Shown piece by piece: positions 17,211-25,972 of a DNA stretch of 64,000 bases. The translations under genes were made by a program, and so were the position numbers. Each line of letters begins with the position of its first letter. Position 1 is the first letter of the stretch. Below the pieces are notes generated by a model, which was not told the origin of the DNA, ran no database searches, and saw only the letters and a list, made by a program, of their open reading frames with translations. Source of the stretch: Paenibacillus mendelii (GTDB taxonomy: Bacteria > Bacillota > Bacilli > Paenibacillales > Paenibacillaceae). The DNA lies in assembly GCF_024498075.1 (NCBI RefSeq), contig NZ_JANHOF010000019.1, positions 15,443-79,442 of the forward strand. Direction: 5' to 3'.

Positions 17211-19463
17211 ATGAATCGCTTGATCGCAAGTAGAGGCCTGCTACAAATTTTTTTCGCTTTGTTGCTGGTCATCATTATCATGTTTGTATCCAACTACGTC
17301 GTCTACAAAAACTCGATCTCCGGAATATATGAGAAAGTAGCCCAGAACAACCGGTTGGTGATCAAAAACATCATTCAATCCTTCAATAACAGCTTTACGA
17401 CGGTAAATAATCTCATCTTTACGATACATGGCCTGCCATACGATAACCTCTTTGCCCAGGGAGACGGCAGCATCGACATGGCCAAGGTCTATTCCCTGCA
17501 GGATAACATTACGACGCTCGCCTCATCGGCCGACTATATTGAGGATATTATTATCTTCTTCGATAATCATGATCTGGCGATTACTTCCAAAGGCACGAGC
17601 AATATGTCGGTCCTGTTCGACAAGAAATTCAAGCATGACATCTATAATACCGGCTATTGGAAAACCTTTGCGAAGTCCAAGCATCCGTCCACCGTGTTCC
17701 CGGCCGATACCTTCGTCAGCCAGGGAGAGACGATGACGAAGAAAAGCAGGCAGCTGATGGCGATCATCGACGGCAATAAGGTCCGGATGTCCGATAAGAA
17801 CATTCTGGTCATGATTAATGTCGAGAAGCTGCTCAATCACGTCGATATGAAGGCGATGCTTCCGGGGGCTTCCCTGATCGTGCTCGATCCGACGCGCAAA
17901 ATCATTCTGAGCACGGAGAAGGACTGGGATCTGGTCGAAGTGCTGAATGATGTCTACTTCAACACGTCAAGCGAAGCGTCGCTGACCCATAACAATTTCG
18001 AGTACAACTTCTATAAGTCGGACTATAACGGCTTTGTGTATATCGACAAGGTGCCCTATCAATTCAAGAATATCGATTCGGTCACGAACGCCAGCCGCAT
18101 GATCATGATCAGCGCGATCATATGCGCGGTCATCTTGTCCGCTTTGCTCAGCGTTTTCTTATACCGGCCGGTAAAGGGGATCTTGAAGCTGCTCGGCGGC
18201 GGAAGCATCAAGGGCAATGATTTTCGCAAAATTCATAGCGGGATCGTAAAGGTGCAGTCCGAGAATGAAGCCTTGAAGAAGCAGATGAATTTCGTTGATC
18301 TGGAGATCCGCAGAGGCGTGTTCCTGCAGACGCTGGACGCCTACAATCATTCCCAAGAATATGAAATTCAAATGCAGAAGTACTACCCGTATTTCTTTCG
18401 GGAGCGGCAATTCGTCATGGCAGCCGTACACTTGAAAGGGCTCCATCCGGACAAGGAGCAGACGGATCTGTCTATCGAGGAAATGACCGAGGCGATCAGA
18501 GCCGGCCTGCAGCAAGGAGCCGGGCATGTCGTTGTATTCCACTCGAGTCAGCTGCAATTTCTGGCCATGATCGGCATCGGCCATTCCTTCGAACGGGCCG
18601 CAGCCATCGATCGTCTGGAAGCGTTCATTCAACGGGCGGAGAAAGAAGAGCTGAAGGGCTTCGTGGCTTGGGCATGCGTCAGTAAGGTCTACGATTCGCA
18701 TATGAGAAATTGTCATGCTGCCTATCAAGAGATCATGAATGGCATGCTGTACCGGAATGTCAATCCGAGCGGATCCGTTCTGGATACGGAGTCGATCCGT
18801 TTTGTTGCCGATATCCATTTTCCATTCGAGAAGATCGAGAAGCTGTCCAATTGCATGTTAAGCGGCAAGACGAACGAAGGCATGCGGATTATTACCGACC
18901 TGATCAAGGAAAATGCGGATCGGGGGATCCATCATCACCAGCTTGCGCATGTAGCCAGAAGCATCCTGTCCTATATGATGAAGCAAATTGATGGTTCTCC
19001 CGCCGTGAGCAAGGAGCTCTACCGGCTCGAAACCGAGTTTCTTCAGAGGGTGGATAACGCATACGGCTATAAGGAGGTTCAGGATGCTTTGCTGGAGGCT
19101 GTACAGGTTGTCGCCAGCAAACGCAACCACGACCAGAAGAGCAAGCTGAATCCGGCATTCATCTCGCAATATATCGACCTTCACTATATGGAGAATTTGT
19201 ATCTCGATCACATGGCTGAGGTGCTGGATACGAGCCCGAAATATTTTTCGAATTATTTCAAGAAAACGTTCGGCGTCAATTATGTGGAATATCTCAATAA
19301 AGTAAGGCTATCCCATGCGAGGGAGCAGCTGAAGAATTCCGACTTAAGCATCGCTGAAATTGGCGAGAAGACCGGCTATATGAATTCATCGACGTTCACT
19401 ACGACGTTTAAAAAATACTATGGGATCTCCCCCAGCGAGTACCGTAAACATCCGGGGGATTGA
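17211..19463 (+). CDS. Membrane-anchored AraC-family sensor-regulator
   Basis: The 750-residue protein has a membrane helix near residues 12-34, an extracytoplasmic sensor of about 260 residues, a second membrane helix near 293-316 (ISAIICAVILSALLSVFLY), a cytoplasmic linker region, and a C-terminal AraC DNA-binding domain (about 645-748) with both helix-turn-helices and the closing GISPSEYRK. This YesN/YtdP-like layout senses an outside sugar and activates the neighbouring transporter. GAGGTGG precedes the start. It follows the permeases by 51 bases and probably autoregulates the block at 13028-22065. Confidence 0.92.
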   Translation: MNRLIASRGLLQIFFALLLVIIIMFVSNYVVYKNSISGIYEKVAQNNRLVIKNIIQSFNNSFTTVNNLIFTIHGLPYDNLFAQGDGSIDMAKVYSLQDNITTLASSADYIEDIIIFFDNHDLAITSKGTSNMSVLFDKKFKHDIYNTGYWKTFAKSKHPSTVFPADTFVSQGETMTKKSRQLMAIIDGNKVRMSDKNILVMINVEKLLNHVDMKAMLPGASLIVLDPTRKIILSTEKDWDLVEVLNDVYFNTSSEASLTHNNFEYNFYKSDYNGFVYIDKVPYQFKNIDSVTNASRMIMISAIICAVILSALLSVFLYRPVKGILKLLGGGSIKGNDFRKIHSGIVKVQSENEALKKQMNFVDLEIRRGVFLQTLDAYNHSQEYEIQMQKYYPYFFRERQFVMAAVHLKGLHPDKEQTDLSIEEMTEAIRAGLQQGAGHVVVFHSSQLQFLAMIGIGHSFERAAAIDRLEAFIQRAEKEELKGFVAWACVSKVYDSHMRNCHAAYQEIMNGMLYRNVNPSGSVLDTESIRFVADIHFPFEKIEKLSNCMLSGKTNEGMRIITDLIKENADRGIHHHQLAHVARSILSYMMKQIDGSPAVSKELYRLETEFLQRVDNAYGYKEVQDALLEAVQVVASKRNHDQKSKLNPAFISQYIDLHYMENLYLDHMAEVLDTSPKYFSNYFKKTFGVNYVEYLNKVRLSHAREQLKNSDLSIAEIGEKTGYMNSSTFTTTFKKYYGISPSEYRKHPGD

Positions 19464-19481
19464 CACGAAAAGGAGCAAGCC

Positions 19482-20486
19482 ATGAAGGCCGTAGCTGCCT
19501 TAAGAGGTAAAATCGTGATTAAGGATATGGACCAAGTCGAGCCGCCGGCTGGGCATGTGCGGATTCGTACCGAATATACCGCCATCAGTCCAGGTACGGA
19601 GATGTCGTTTCTGAAACGGGCCTCGGAGCAGGAGGTCGTATTAGGCTACAGCGGGGTTGGAATCATTGAACGGATAGGCGACAACGTAACCGGTCTGGAG
19701 GTGGGCCAGCGCGTCGCTTGTTATGGCGCGCCCTATGTGCGTCATGCCGAGTGGATGACGGTGCCGTCTAATCTGACTGCGGTCGTACCGGACCATGTAA
19801 GGCCGGAGGAAGCCGCCTTCGCGGGACTGGGAGCGATCGCCATTCATGCGCTCCGCACGGCGGATATCCGGTTCGGGGAATCTGCTGTCATTGTAGGGCT
19901 CGGTATTCTTGGGCAGATTACCGCTCAGATCGCTTCCGCGGCAGCTGTCCGTGTCGCGGGCTTGGATCTGAATGCGGATCGGGCTGAGCTGCTCAAGCAG
20001 CAGGGGGTTGAGCATGCCTATACCGACCAAGAGCGGCTGGAAGAGCAGCTTCCTGCTATTACGGGCGGCTATGGCGCGGATTGCGCGCTTCTCTGCGCAA
20101 GCGGTTCAGGCGAAGAGCTGATCAACCGCTCGATGAAATGGATTCGGGATAAGGGGAAGGTCATTATCGTCGGCGATTTGACGACCGAGTTCTCCAGAGG
20201 GCTGATGTTCAGCAAGGAAGTTCAGGTCCTTATATCGCGGGCGGGTGGTCCCGGGCGGTATGATGCCGGGTACGAGAGGGATAACCGGGATTATCCGATC
20301 GGCTTCGTACGATGGACGGAAGGCAGGAACATTGCGGCGTACATTCAGTTATTAGCGGAGAAGCGCATCGACGTATCGCCTCTGATCTCCGACATCATCC
20401 CGTTCGAGCGTGCAGAGGAAGCCTATGGGAAATACAGCAGCGGTCAAGTTGATGTCATGGGTACGCTGCTTAAGTATGGAGGCTAG
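19482..20486 (+). CDS. Zinc-type alcohol dehydrogenase-like oxidoreductase
   Basis: The 334-residue MDR-superfamily protein shows a GroES-like N-domain and a Rossmann domain with VIVGLGILGQ. The usual catalytic-zinc cysteine and the four-cysteine structural-zinc loop are not evident, so it belongs to the zinc-independent or divergent MDR branch often found with Gfo/Idh enzymes. It would oxidise a sugar or polyol brought in by the adjoining transporter (inference). AAGGAG is 7 bases before ATG 19482, only 18 bases after the regulator stop. Confidence 0.8.
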   Translation: MKAVAALRGKIVIKDMDQVEPPAGHVRIRTEYTAISPGTEMSFLKRASEQEVVLGYSGVGIIERIGDNVTGLEVGQRVACYGAPYVRHAEWMTVPSNLTAVVPDHVRPEEAAFAGLGAIAIHALRTADIRFGESAVIVGLGILGQITAQIASAAAVRVAGLDLNADRAELLKQQGVEHAYTDQERLEEQLPAITGGYGADCALLCASGSGEELINRSMKWIRDKGKVIIVGDLTTEFSRGLMFSKEVQVLISRAGGPGRYDAGYERDNRDYPIGFVRWTEGRNIAAYIQLLAEKRIDVSPLISDIIPFERAEEAYGKYSSGQVDVMGTLLKYGG

Positions 20487-20490
20487 CCGG

Positions 20491-22065
20491 ATGACAGCTT
20501 ACAAGCAAGCGGATATCGTTATTATTGGAGGCGGCATGGGCGGCTGCGCCGCCGCATTGGCTGCGGTCAAAGCGGGGAAACGCGTCATCATGACGGAGGA
20601 GACGGTATGGATCGGCGGCCAGCTGACCAGCCAAGCGGTTCCTCCGGATGAGCATCCTTGGATCGAACAGTTTGGCTGTACGGCCAGCTACCGGGAGTAT
20701 CGCAACCGGGTAAGGGAGTACTACAAGCGAAACTTCCCGCTGACGGAAGCTTCGCGGAATCAGCTTCAATTTAACCCGGGCAATGCTACGGTGAGCCGCA
20801 TCTCTCATGAGCCAAGGGTGGCCTTGGCGGTTCTGCGCGATATGCTGGCCCCTTACATCCATAGCGGGAAGCTAACGGTTATGGAATGTCACTGGGCCGT
20901 GCAAGCGGAGATGGAAGGCGACAGCATCCGCGCCATCCATGTGCGTGGTGAGGGATCGGGCGAGACGACGGTCCTGACCGCGAGCTATTATCTCGACGCA
21001 ACGGAGGAAGGGGATGTCCTTCCCATCACGGGGACGGAGTATGTGACGGGATCGGAATCCGCAGCGCAGACCGGGGAGCCGAACGCGCTTCCGGGGCAGG
21101 CGGATCCGGCCGATATGCAGGCGTTCACATGGTGCTTTGTTGTCGATCATATCGAAGGTGAGGATCATACGATCGCGAAGCCGGAGCAATATGAATTCTG
21201 GAAGCAATATCGCGCGGACTTCTGGCCGGACCATCAATTGAGCTGGGCAGGGCTAGTGCCGCATACGCTTGAGCCGATCCGGTACAGCTTGTTCCCTGAC
21301 GGCAAATCGTTCTCCTTGTGGCAGTACCGGCGGTTTATCGACCGATCGCAGTTTATGGAAGGCAGCTTCGACAGCGATCTGACGGTCGTCAATTGGCCGC
21401 AGAACGATTATTGGCTGGGTTCGATAATTGATGTTAGCCCGGAAGAGCGGGAGAAGCATCTGTATAATGCCAGACAACTCAGTCTGTCGCTGCTGTATTG
21501 GATGCAGACGGAAGCGCCGCGTCCCGATGGAGGCAAAGGGTATCCGGGTCTGCGTCTTCGCCCGGATGTGACCGGAACAGCCGACGGTTTGGCGAAGAGT
21601 CCCTACATACGTGAATCGCGCCGCATTGTCGCGGAATGTACGGTGGTGGAGCAGCATCTGAGTCCAGCCAACCGCCCGGATGGCAGGGCGATGGATTATG
21701 ACGACTCTGTCGGGGTTGGATGCTACCGGATCGACCTTCATCCGAGCACAGGGCTGCGCACCTATATTGACGTGCCGAGTCTGCCGTTCCAAATTCCGCT
21801 GGGTTCTCTGATTCCCGTCCGCATGAACAATTTGCTCGCCGCCTGCAAAAATATCGGCACGACGCATATCACGAACGGGTGTTACAGGCTGCATCCGGTG
21901 GAGTGGAACATCGGCGAGTCGGCGGGATACCTGGCTGCGTATTGCCTTGAACACGGCATTGAGCCAAGATCCGTCCGGAAGGACCGGAAGCACCTGGAAG
22001 CGTATCAACAGCTTCTGGTGCAGGCCGGTATCGAGCTGAAATGGCCTTCGGTTGGAGCCGTTTAG
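20491..22065 (+). CDS. FAD-dependent oxidoreductase
   Basis: The 524-residue flavoprotein opens with the dinucleotide motif IVIIGGGMGGCAAA (about residues 9-22) and ends with a family-typical segment that binds the pyrophosphate (GCYRLHPVEWNIGE). It matches the FAD_oxidored (PF12831-like) group, which includes proteins encoded within sugar-degradation loci. ATG 20491 with GGAGG 9 bases upstream is preferred; a frame extending to 20410 overlaps the preceding gene. The gene starts 4 bases after the dehydrogenase stop, so they are co-expressed. The electron acceptor and substrate are unknown. Confidence 0.85.
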   Translation: MTAYKQADIVIIGGGMGGCAAALAAVKAGKRVIMTEETVWIGGQLTSQAVPPDEHPWIEQFGCTASYREYRNRVREYYKRNFPLTEASRNQLQFNPGNATVSRISHEPRVALAVLRDMLAPYIHSGKLTVMECHWAVQAEMEGDSIRAIHVRGEGSGETTVLTASYYLDATEEGDVLPITGTEYVTGSESAAQTGEPNALPGQADPADMQAFTWCFVVDHIEGEDHTIAKPEQYEFWKQYRADFWPDHQLSWAGLVPHTLEPIRYSLFPDGKSFSLWQYRRFIDRSQFMEGSFDSDLTVVNWPQNDYWLGSIIDVSPEEREKHLYNARQLSLSLLYWMQTEAPRPDGGKGYPGLRLRPDVTGTADGLAKSPYIRESRRIVAECTVVEQHLSPANRPDGRAMDYDDSVGVGCYRIDLHPSTGLRTYIDVPSLPFQIPLGSLIPVRMNNLLAACKNIGTTHITNGCYRLHPVEWNIGESAGYLAAYCLEHGIEPRSVRKDRKHLEAYQQLLVQAGIELKWPSVGAV

Positions 22066-22175
22066 CTATTCATATGGATGCCACTGGGGACTTTCCCTCT
22101 ATTAAGGGGATAGAATTGCGCCTCTCCGCATAAATTATGTGCGTTAAGCGATTAATGAGGAGAGGAGGCGTCAGC

Positions 22176-22334
22176 GTGAACGATCGGAATGACCATGCCG
22201 CTGAAGAGGCGGAGCTGGCTTATATTACAGCCTTGATCCGCGATCAGGTGGTACGGGGCAACGAGATGACGAACGTTCCGTCTGCGGATGTATTCGATGC
22301 AGCGGAAGATATAGACGAGCAGGCGGCCGATTAA
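22176..22334 (+). CDS. Small acidic hypothetical protein
   Basis: A 52-residue acidic protein, rich in Asp and Glu, with one predicted amphipathic helix (ELAYITALIRDQVV) and no membrane segment. GTG 22176 is chosen because GAGGAGG lies 7 bases upstream; an in-frame ATG at 22137 has no such site. It ends just before the promoter of the efflux gene, so it belongs to a separate transcript. I do not recognise a family. Confidence 0.55.
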   Translation: MNDRNDHAAEEAELAYITALIRDQVVRGNEMTNVPSADVFDAAEDIDEQAAD

Positions 22335-22342
22335 ATTTTGTT

Positions 22343-22372
22343 TTGACAAATATGTTGGTCGTCTGCTAAAAT
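22343..22372 (+). promoter_or_regulatory. Promoter of the MFS efflux operon
   Basis: A consensus TTGACA at 22343-22348 and TAAAAT at 22367-22372 are 18 bases apart, so transcription should begin near the first operator at 22379. Confidence 0.8.
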
Positions 22373-22378
22373 CGGAAC

Positions 22379-22429
22379 ACCGGACAATTGTCCGGTCATT
22401 TTTTTGTTGGATGCGGACAATTGTCCGCA
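22379..22429. promoter_or_regulatory. Two perfect 18-bp TetR-type operators
   Basis: accggacaattgtccggt (22379-22396) and tgcggacaattgtccgca (22412-22429) are both perfect palindromes sharing the core CGGACAATTGTCCG. Their centres are 33 bp apart, about three helical turns. The first covers the predicted start of transcription and the second lies just before the TTG start, so a bound repressor would block the MFS operon. Confidence 0.85.
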
Positions 22430-22450
22430 AGCCGGAGGAGGAAGAGAAAC

Positions 22451-23908
22451 TTGAATGCTGCAAGCACAGAGAAACAGGCCCCCGTCGATTTGAGCGGAAT
22501 CAAGAGAGGGCCGATTGTAGCTGCCTTGATTATCGGGGCGTTCGTGGCGATTCTGAACGAAACGCTGCTCAACATCGCTTTTCCAGATTTGATGAAAGAA
22601 TTCAGCATTGGTCCATCCACCATTCAGTGGCTGTCCACCGTGTATATGCTCGTCATCGGCATACTCGTGCCGGTAACCGCACTGCTGCAGCAGTGGTTCA
22701 CGACCAGGCAGATGTTCTTGTCAGCCATGATCCTATTCTTGGCGGGAACCGTCATATGCGCTGCCGCTCCTTCGTTCGAGCTGCTTCTCGTCGGCCGGAT
22801 CGTTCAAGCGCTCGGCACGGGTCTTATGCTGCCGGTTATGATGAATACGATCCTCGTTATCTATCCACCGGAGAACCGGGGGGCAGCCATGGGGATGATC
22901 GGCCTGGTTATTATGTTCGGACCGGCAATCGGACCTACCTTGGCAGGGTTGATTATTGATCAACTCAACTGGCGCTGGTTGTTCATCTTAGTCATTCCAC
23001 TTGCAATTTTCTCGGTATTATTTGCTGTTATGTACCTGAAGAATGTGACCGACTTGACGAAGCCGAGGGTCGATATTCTTTCCATTATTCTGTCGAGCAT
23101 CGGTTTTGGCGGGATCGTATACGGCTTCAGTAAAGCGGGAGAAGGCTCATGGTCCGATCCGGCCGTCATATGGACGCTTGTTGCCGGGGGCATTGCGCTG
23201 GTATTGTTCATTATTCGGCAGCTCGTCGTTCGAGAGCCGATTCTGGATCTTCGCGCATTTAAGTATCCGATGTTCTCGATTGTGACGGTGCTTCTGCTCG
23301 TTCTTATGATGACCTTGTTCTCCACGATGATTCTGCTGCCGCTTTTCCTGCAGACCGCCCTCATGATGACGGCGTTCAAGGCAGGTCTGACGCTTATGCC
23401 GGGCGGCATCGTGAACGGTATTATGGCGCCGATCTCCGGTAAGCTGTTCGACAAGTTCGGCCCGCGGGTGCTCATTATCCCAGGTCTGGTGCTCGTGCTG
23501 ATTTCGATCTGGCTGTTCACCGATATCTCCGTCGAGACGACTGCGGGTTATGTCGTGACCCTTCATATCATTCTGTTGGTCGGTATTTCGATGGTGATGA
23601 TGCCGGCGCAGACGACAGGGCTTAACCAGCTTCCGCGTCACCTGTATCCACATGGAACGGCGATACTTAATACGCTGCAGCAGGTAGCCGGCGCAATCGG
23701 GACGGCACTGTTCATCAGCATCATGTCGTCTGGTACGGGCAAATACGTGGCTGCAAACCCGCAGGCAACGCCTGCCGAAGGCTTAGTTGCGGGCTTGCAG
23801 GACGCGTTCTTTATCGCTTTCCTAGTTGGTATCGTTGCGCTTGTCATCGGATTCTTCATTAAACGCGTGAACACGTCGCCGGAGCAAGAGAAGAAAGAAG
23901 TGGCATGA
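22451..23908 (+). CDS. MFS multidrug efflux transporter, DHA2 (EmrB/QacA) family
   Basis: The 485-residue membrane protein has about 14 hydrophobic helices and the DHA2 motif C-like stretch GLVIMFGPAIGPTLAG. It would export drugs or other amphiphiles in exchange for protons. The start is TTG 22451, because GGAGGAGG lies 9 bases upstream; an ATG at 22388 sits inside the first operator. The following TetR gene is 39 bases downstream in the same operon, the standard arrangement for a self-regulated pump. Confidence 0.92.
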   Translation: MNAASTEKQAPVDLSGIKRGPIVAALIIGAFVAILNETLLNIAFPDLMKEFSIGPSTIQWLSTVYMLVIGILVPVTALLQQWFTTRQMFLSAMILFLAGTVICAAAPSFELLLVGRIVQALGTGLMLPVMMNTILVIYPPENRGAAMGMIGLVIMFGPAIGPTLAGLIIDQLNWRWLFILVIPLAIFSVLFAVMYLKNVTDLTKPRVDILSIILSSIGFGGIVYGFSKAGEGSWSDPAVIWTLVAGGIALVLFIIRQLVVREPILDLRAFKYPMFSIVTVLLLVLMMTLFSTMILLPLFLQTALMMTAFKAGLTLMPGGIVNGIMAPISGKLFDKFGPRVLIIPGLVLVLISIWLFTDISVETTAGYVVTLHIILLVGISMVMMPAQTTGLNQLPRHLYPHGTAILNTLQQVAGAIGTALFISIMSSGTGKYVAANPQATPAEGLVAGLQDAFFIAFLVGIVALVIGFFIKRVNTSPEQEKKEVA

Positions 23909-23947
23909 TTCGGCCATTTCCAGAAGGCTGCAAAGGAAGGGACACAG

Positions 23948-24538
23948 ATGGATAAGGGTAAGGATAGGCTTCGCATGGAAATTATGAGAACAGCCCAGCA
24001 GCTGTTCGACAAGCACGGTATTGAAGCCGTCAGCATGCATCAGGTGGCGAAGTCGGTCGGCATCGGCCAAGGAACGTTATATCGTCGTTATCCAAGTAAA
24101 AGCAATCTATGTCTCTGTTTAATGGAAACGAAGTTTGATCAGTTTAAGAAGTCGATCGTAGAATATTTGCAGGAGAATGCGGACGCGCCGGTGGTGGAGC
24201 GTCTCTCCCGGATTATGACGAGCTTGGTCGGATTTATGAACGAGGATTTGGAGTGGGTCAAGGCTTTGATCCATTCCGAGAAGCTCGAAGAGGCCAGAGT
24301 TAATTTATTCGAGATCCCTCCATTCGTGTTTCTTCGCGAAACCATACAAGGCCTGCTTGAGGAAGCGGCAGCCAAGGGAGATCTCATCGCGCTCGACCCG
24401 ATGTTCACCTCCAGCGTATTGGCTTCATCGTTAAGACCTGAGCTGATGGTTTACTTGCGTGATTCAGGATATTCATCGGCACAGATCGCCGAGCAGACCG
24501 TCGGAACGTTCATAAAGACGTTATTTGTCCGTGACTGA
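23948..24538 (+). CDS. TetR-family repressor of the efflux operon
   Basis: The 196-residue protein has a TetR helix-turn-helix at about residues 28-50 (VAKSVGIGQGTLYRRYPSK) and a C-terminal ligand domain. AAAGGAAGGG precedes the ATG. Being co-transcribed with the pump, it is the best candidate for binding the two 18-bp palindromes at 22379-22429; that pairing is inference from position. Confidence 0.92.
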   Translation: MDKGKDRLRMEIMRTAQQLFDKHGIEAVSMHQVAKSVGIGQGTLYRRYPSKSNLCLCLMETKFDQFKKSIVEYLQENADAPVVERLSRIMTSLVGFMNEDLEWVKALIHSEKLEEARVNLFEIPPFVFLRETIQGLLEEAAAKGDLIALDPMFTSSVLASSLRPELMVYLRDSGYSSAQIAEQTVGTFIKTLFVRD

Positions 24539-24570
24539 CTGCGGCTGATAACTTCATCAATAGGTCAGCC

Positions 24571-24617
24571 AAGAAGGCTGCTTTCGCTGTGTATCTTCAG
24601 CGGAGGCAGTCTTTCTT
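24571..24617 (+). terminator. Hairpin terminator after the efflux operon
   Basis: AAGAAGGCTGCTTTCGCTG pairs imperfectly, with G-T pairs, to CAGCGGAGGCAGTCTTTCTT; the arm itself ends T-rich. Confidence 0.55.
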
Positions 24618-24729
24618 GCGTATTGGCGAAAGGAGCGGTACCGTTCCGCTGGAAAGGCGTGCTATTTCATCCGCCTCGCCCATATACTCTATCAATCAAA
24701 CAATTCCTGCGCAGGGGGACGAAGATAGA

Positions 24730-25779
24730 ATGATAGGGAAACAGGGCAATAGAAGGATTAGCTGGGCTTGGTTGCTCGCGGCGGCTGCTGTCATGATCGG
24801 AGCTGTGGCGTGGCCGAATGAAGCTGCTTACGCCAGCACAAGCAAAGCCCCCGTTGAGAAGCAGGGCACGGTCTATTTGACGTTCGACGACGGCCCAAGC
24901 AAGTGGACGCCGCAGGTGCTCGATATCCTCGCGCGCCATAACGTGCTTGCCACTTTCTTCGTCTTGGGCGAATCGGCGGAGCGTTACGAGGATACGGTGC
25001 GCCGGATCGTTAATGAAGGCCATGCTCTGGGCAATCATACGTACAATCATGTTTACAAAGAGCTGTATCAAGATTTCATGGGGTTCTGGAAGCAGGTGAA
25101 GCGGACCGATGAAGCGCTGACCCGCATTACGGGGAAGCATACGGCGCTGCTTCGCGCACCGGGCGGCACATACACAAATTTCGATGCCTCTTATTTTGAC
25201 TATATGCACCAGGCTGGTTATACGATATTCGACTGGAATATGGATTCCGGCGATTCGAAGAGACAGAATGTCCCTGCAGCGGAAATCGTAAAAACGGTGA
25301 AGCAATCGCAGCTGAAGGAGGAGGTCGTGCTCCTGATGCATGATGGAAGCGGGCATGGAGAATCTGTTAAGGCGCTCCCGGCCATTATCCGGTACTTCAA
25401 AGATAAGGGGTACCGGTTCGCCGCCCTGAATGAGGGCGTGAAGCCGGTTACGTTCCCTCTGGGTCCCTTGAAATGGAAGCGGAGCTGGACCGAGGAACAG
25501 CATGTGCAAGCCAAAGCAGCGATACAAGACATGGCTTCCGCAGATGAATGGATACCGCTTAGGGAATGGGCTGCGGGCAAAGGGACGGTGGACTGGGATT
25601 CGAAGGCAAGAGAGGCTCTGCTACAACTGGGGGACCTGACCATGCGGCTTGTTCCCACCGATGGTCAGTCTGTGCGAATCATCGATGGCGGGTCGATCGG
25701 AGAAAGAGAGGGGATATTTCGGATCATGGACAATCGGATCTATATCCTGAAATCCGCCGCAAGCGAGCTCTTCCCGTGA
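24730..25779 (+). CDS. Secreted polysaccharide deacetylase with a C-terminal stalk-like domain
   Basis: The 349-residue CE4 enzyme has a signal peptide (about residues 11-36, AAYAS cleavage region). Catalytic motifs are complete: TFDDGP 51-56, HTYNH (H103/H107) for the metal, RAPGG 142-146 and LMHDGS with H204. It removes N-acetyl groups from cell-wall peptidoglycan or chitin oligosaccharides. Residues 260-349 resemble a copper-amine-oxidase-like (stalk) domain, common in Bacillales surface proteins. ATG 24730 is chosen as it starts the signal peptide, although GGGGG is 13 bases upstream; longer in-frame starts lack a ribosome site. Confidence 0.9.
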   Translation: MIGKQGNRRISWAWLLAAAAVMIGAVAWPNEAAYASTSKAPVEKQGTVYLTFDDGPSKWTPQVLDILARHNVLATFFVLGESAERYEDTVRRIVNEGHALGNHTYNHVYKELYQDFMGFWKQVKRTDEALTRITGKHTALLRAPGGTYTNFDASYFDYMHQAGYTIFDWNMDSGDSKRQNVPAAEIVKTVKQSQLKEEVVLLMHDGSGHGESVKALPAIIRYFKDKGYRFAALNEGVKPVTFPLGPLKWKRSWTEEQHVQAKAAIQDMASADEWIPLREWAAGKGTVDWDSKAREALLQLGDLTMRLVPTDGQSVRIIDGGSIGEREGIFRIMDNRIYILKSAASELFP

Positions 25780-25880
25780 GGTCTGTATACGAATTAACAA
25801 AAATGTATAAATAAAACAGGAATTAGCGCAGTCTGCATGGAAGTCACTTAGAGAGAGGGGGAAGCTGTCCATATCCATCA

Positions 25881-25894
25881 TGAAAGCGTTATCT
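25881..25894 (+). promoter_or_regulatory. cre-like site upstream of the GH99-like gene
   Basis: TGAAAGCGTTATCT fits the cre consensus with one mismatch, 79 bases upstream of ATG 25973. No other clear signal was found in 25780-25972 except the GGAGGTG ribosome site. Confidence 0.4.
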
Positions 25895-25972
25895 TGAGCG
25901 GCGTTCTCGTTCGATAACGACTGCTCGGCAAGTGGAACGCCAATGATTCGAATCTAATGGAGGTGTGTAGGT

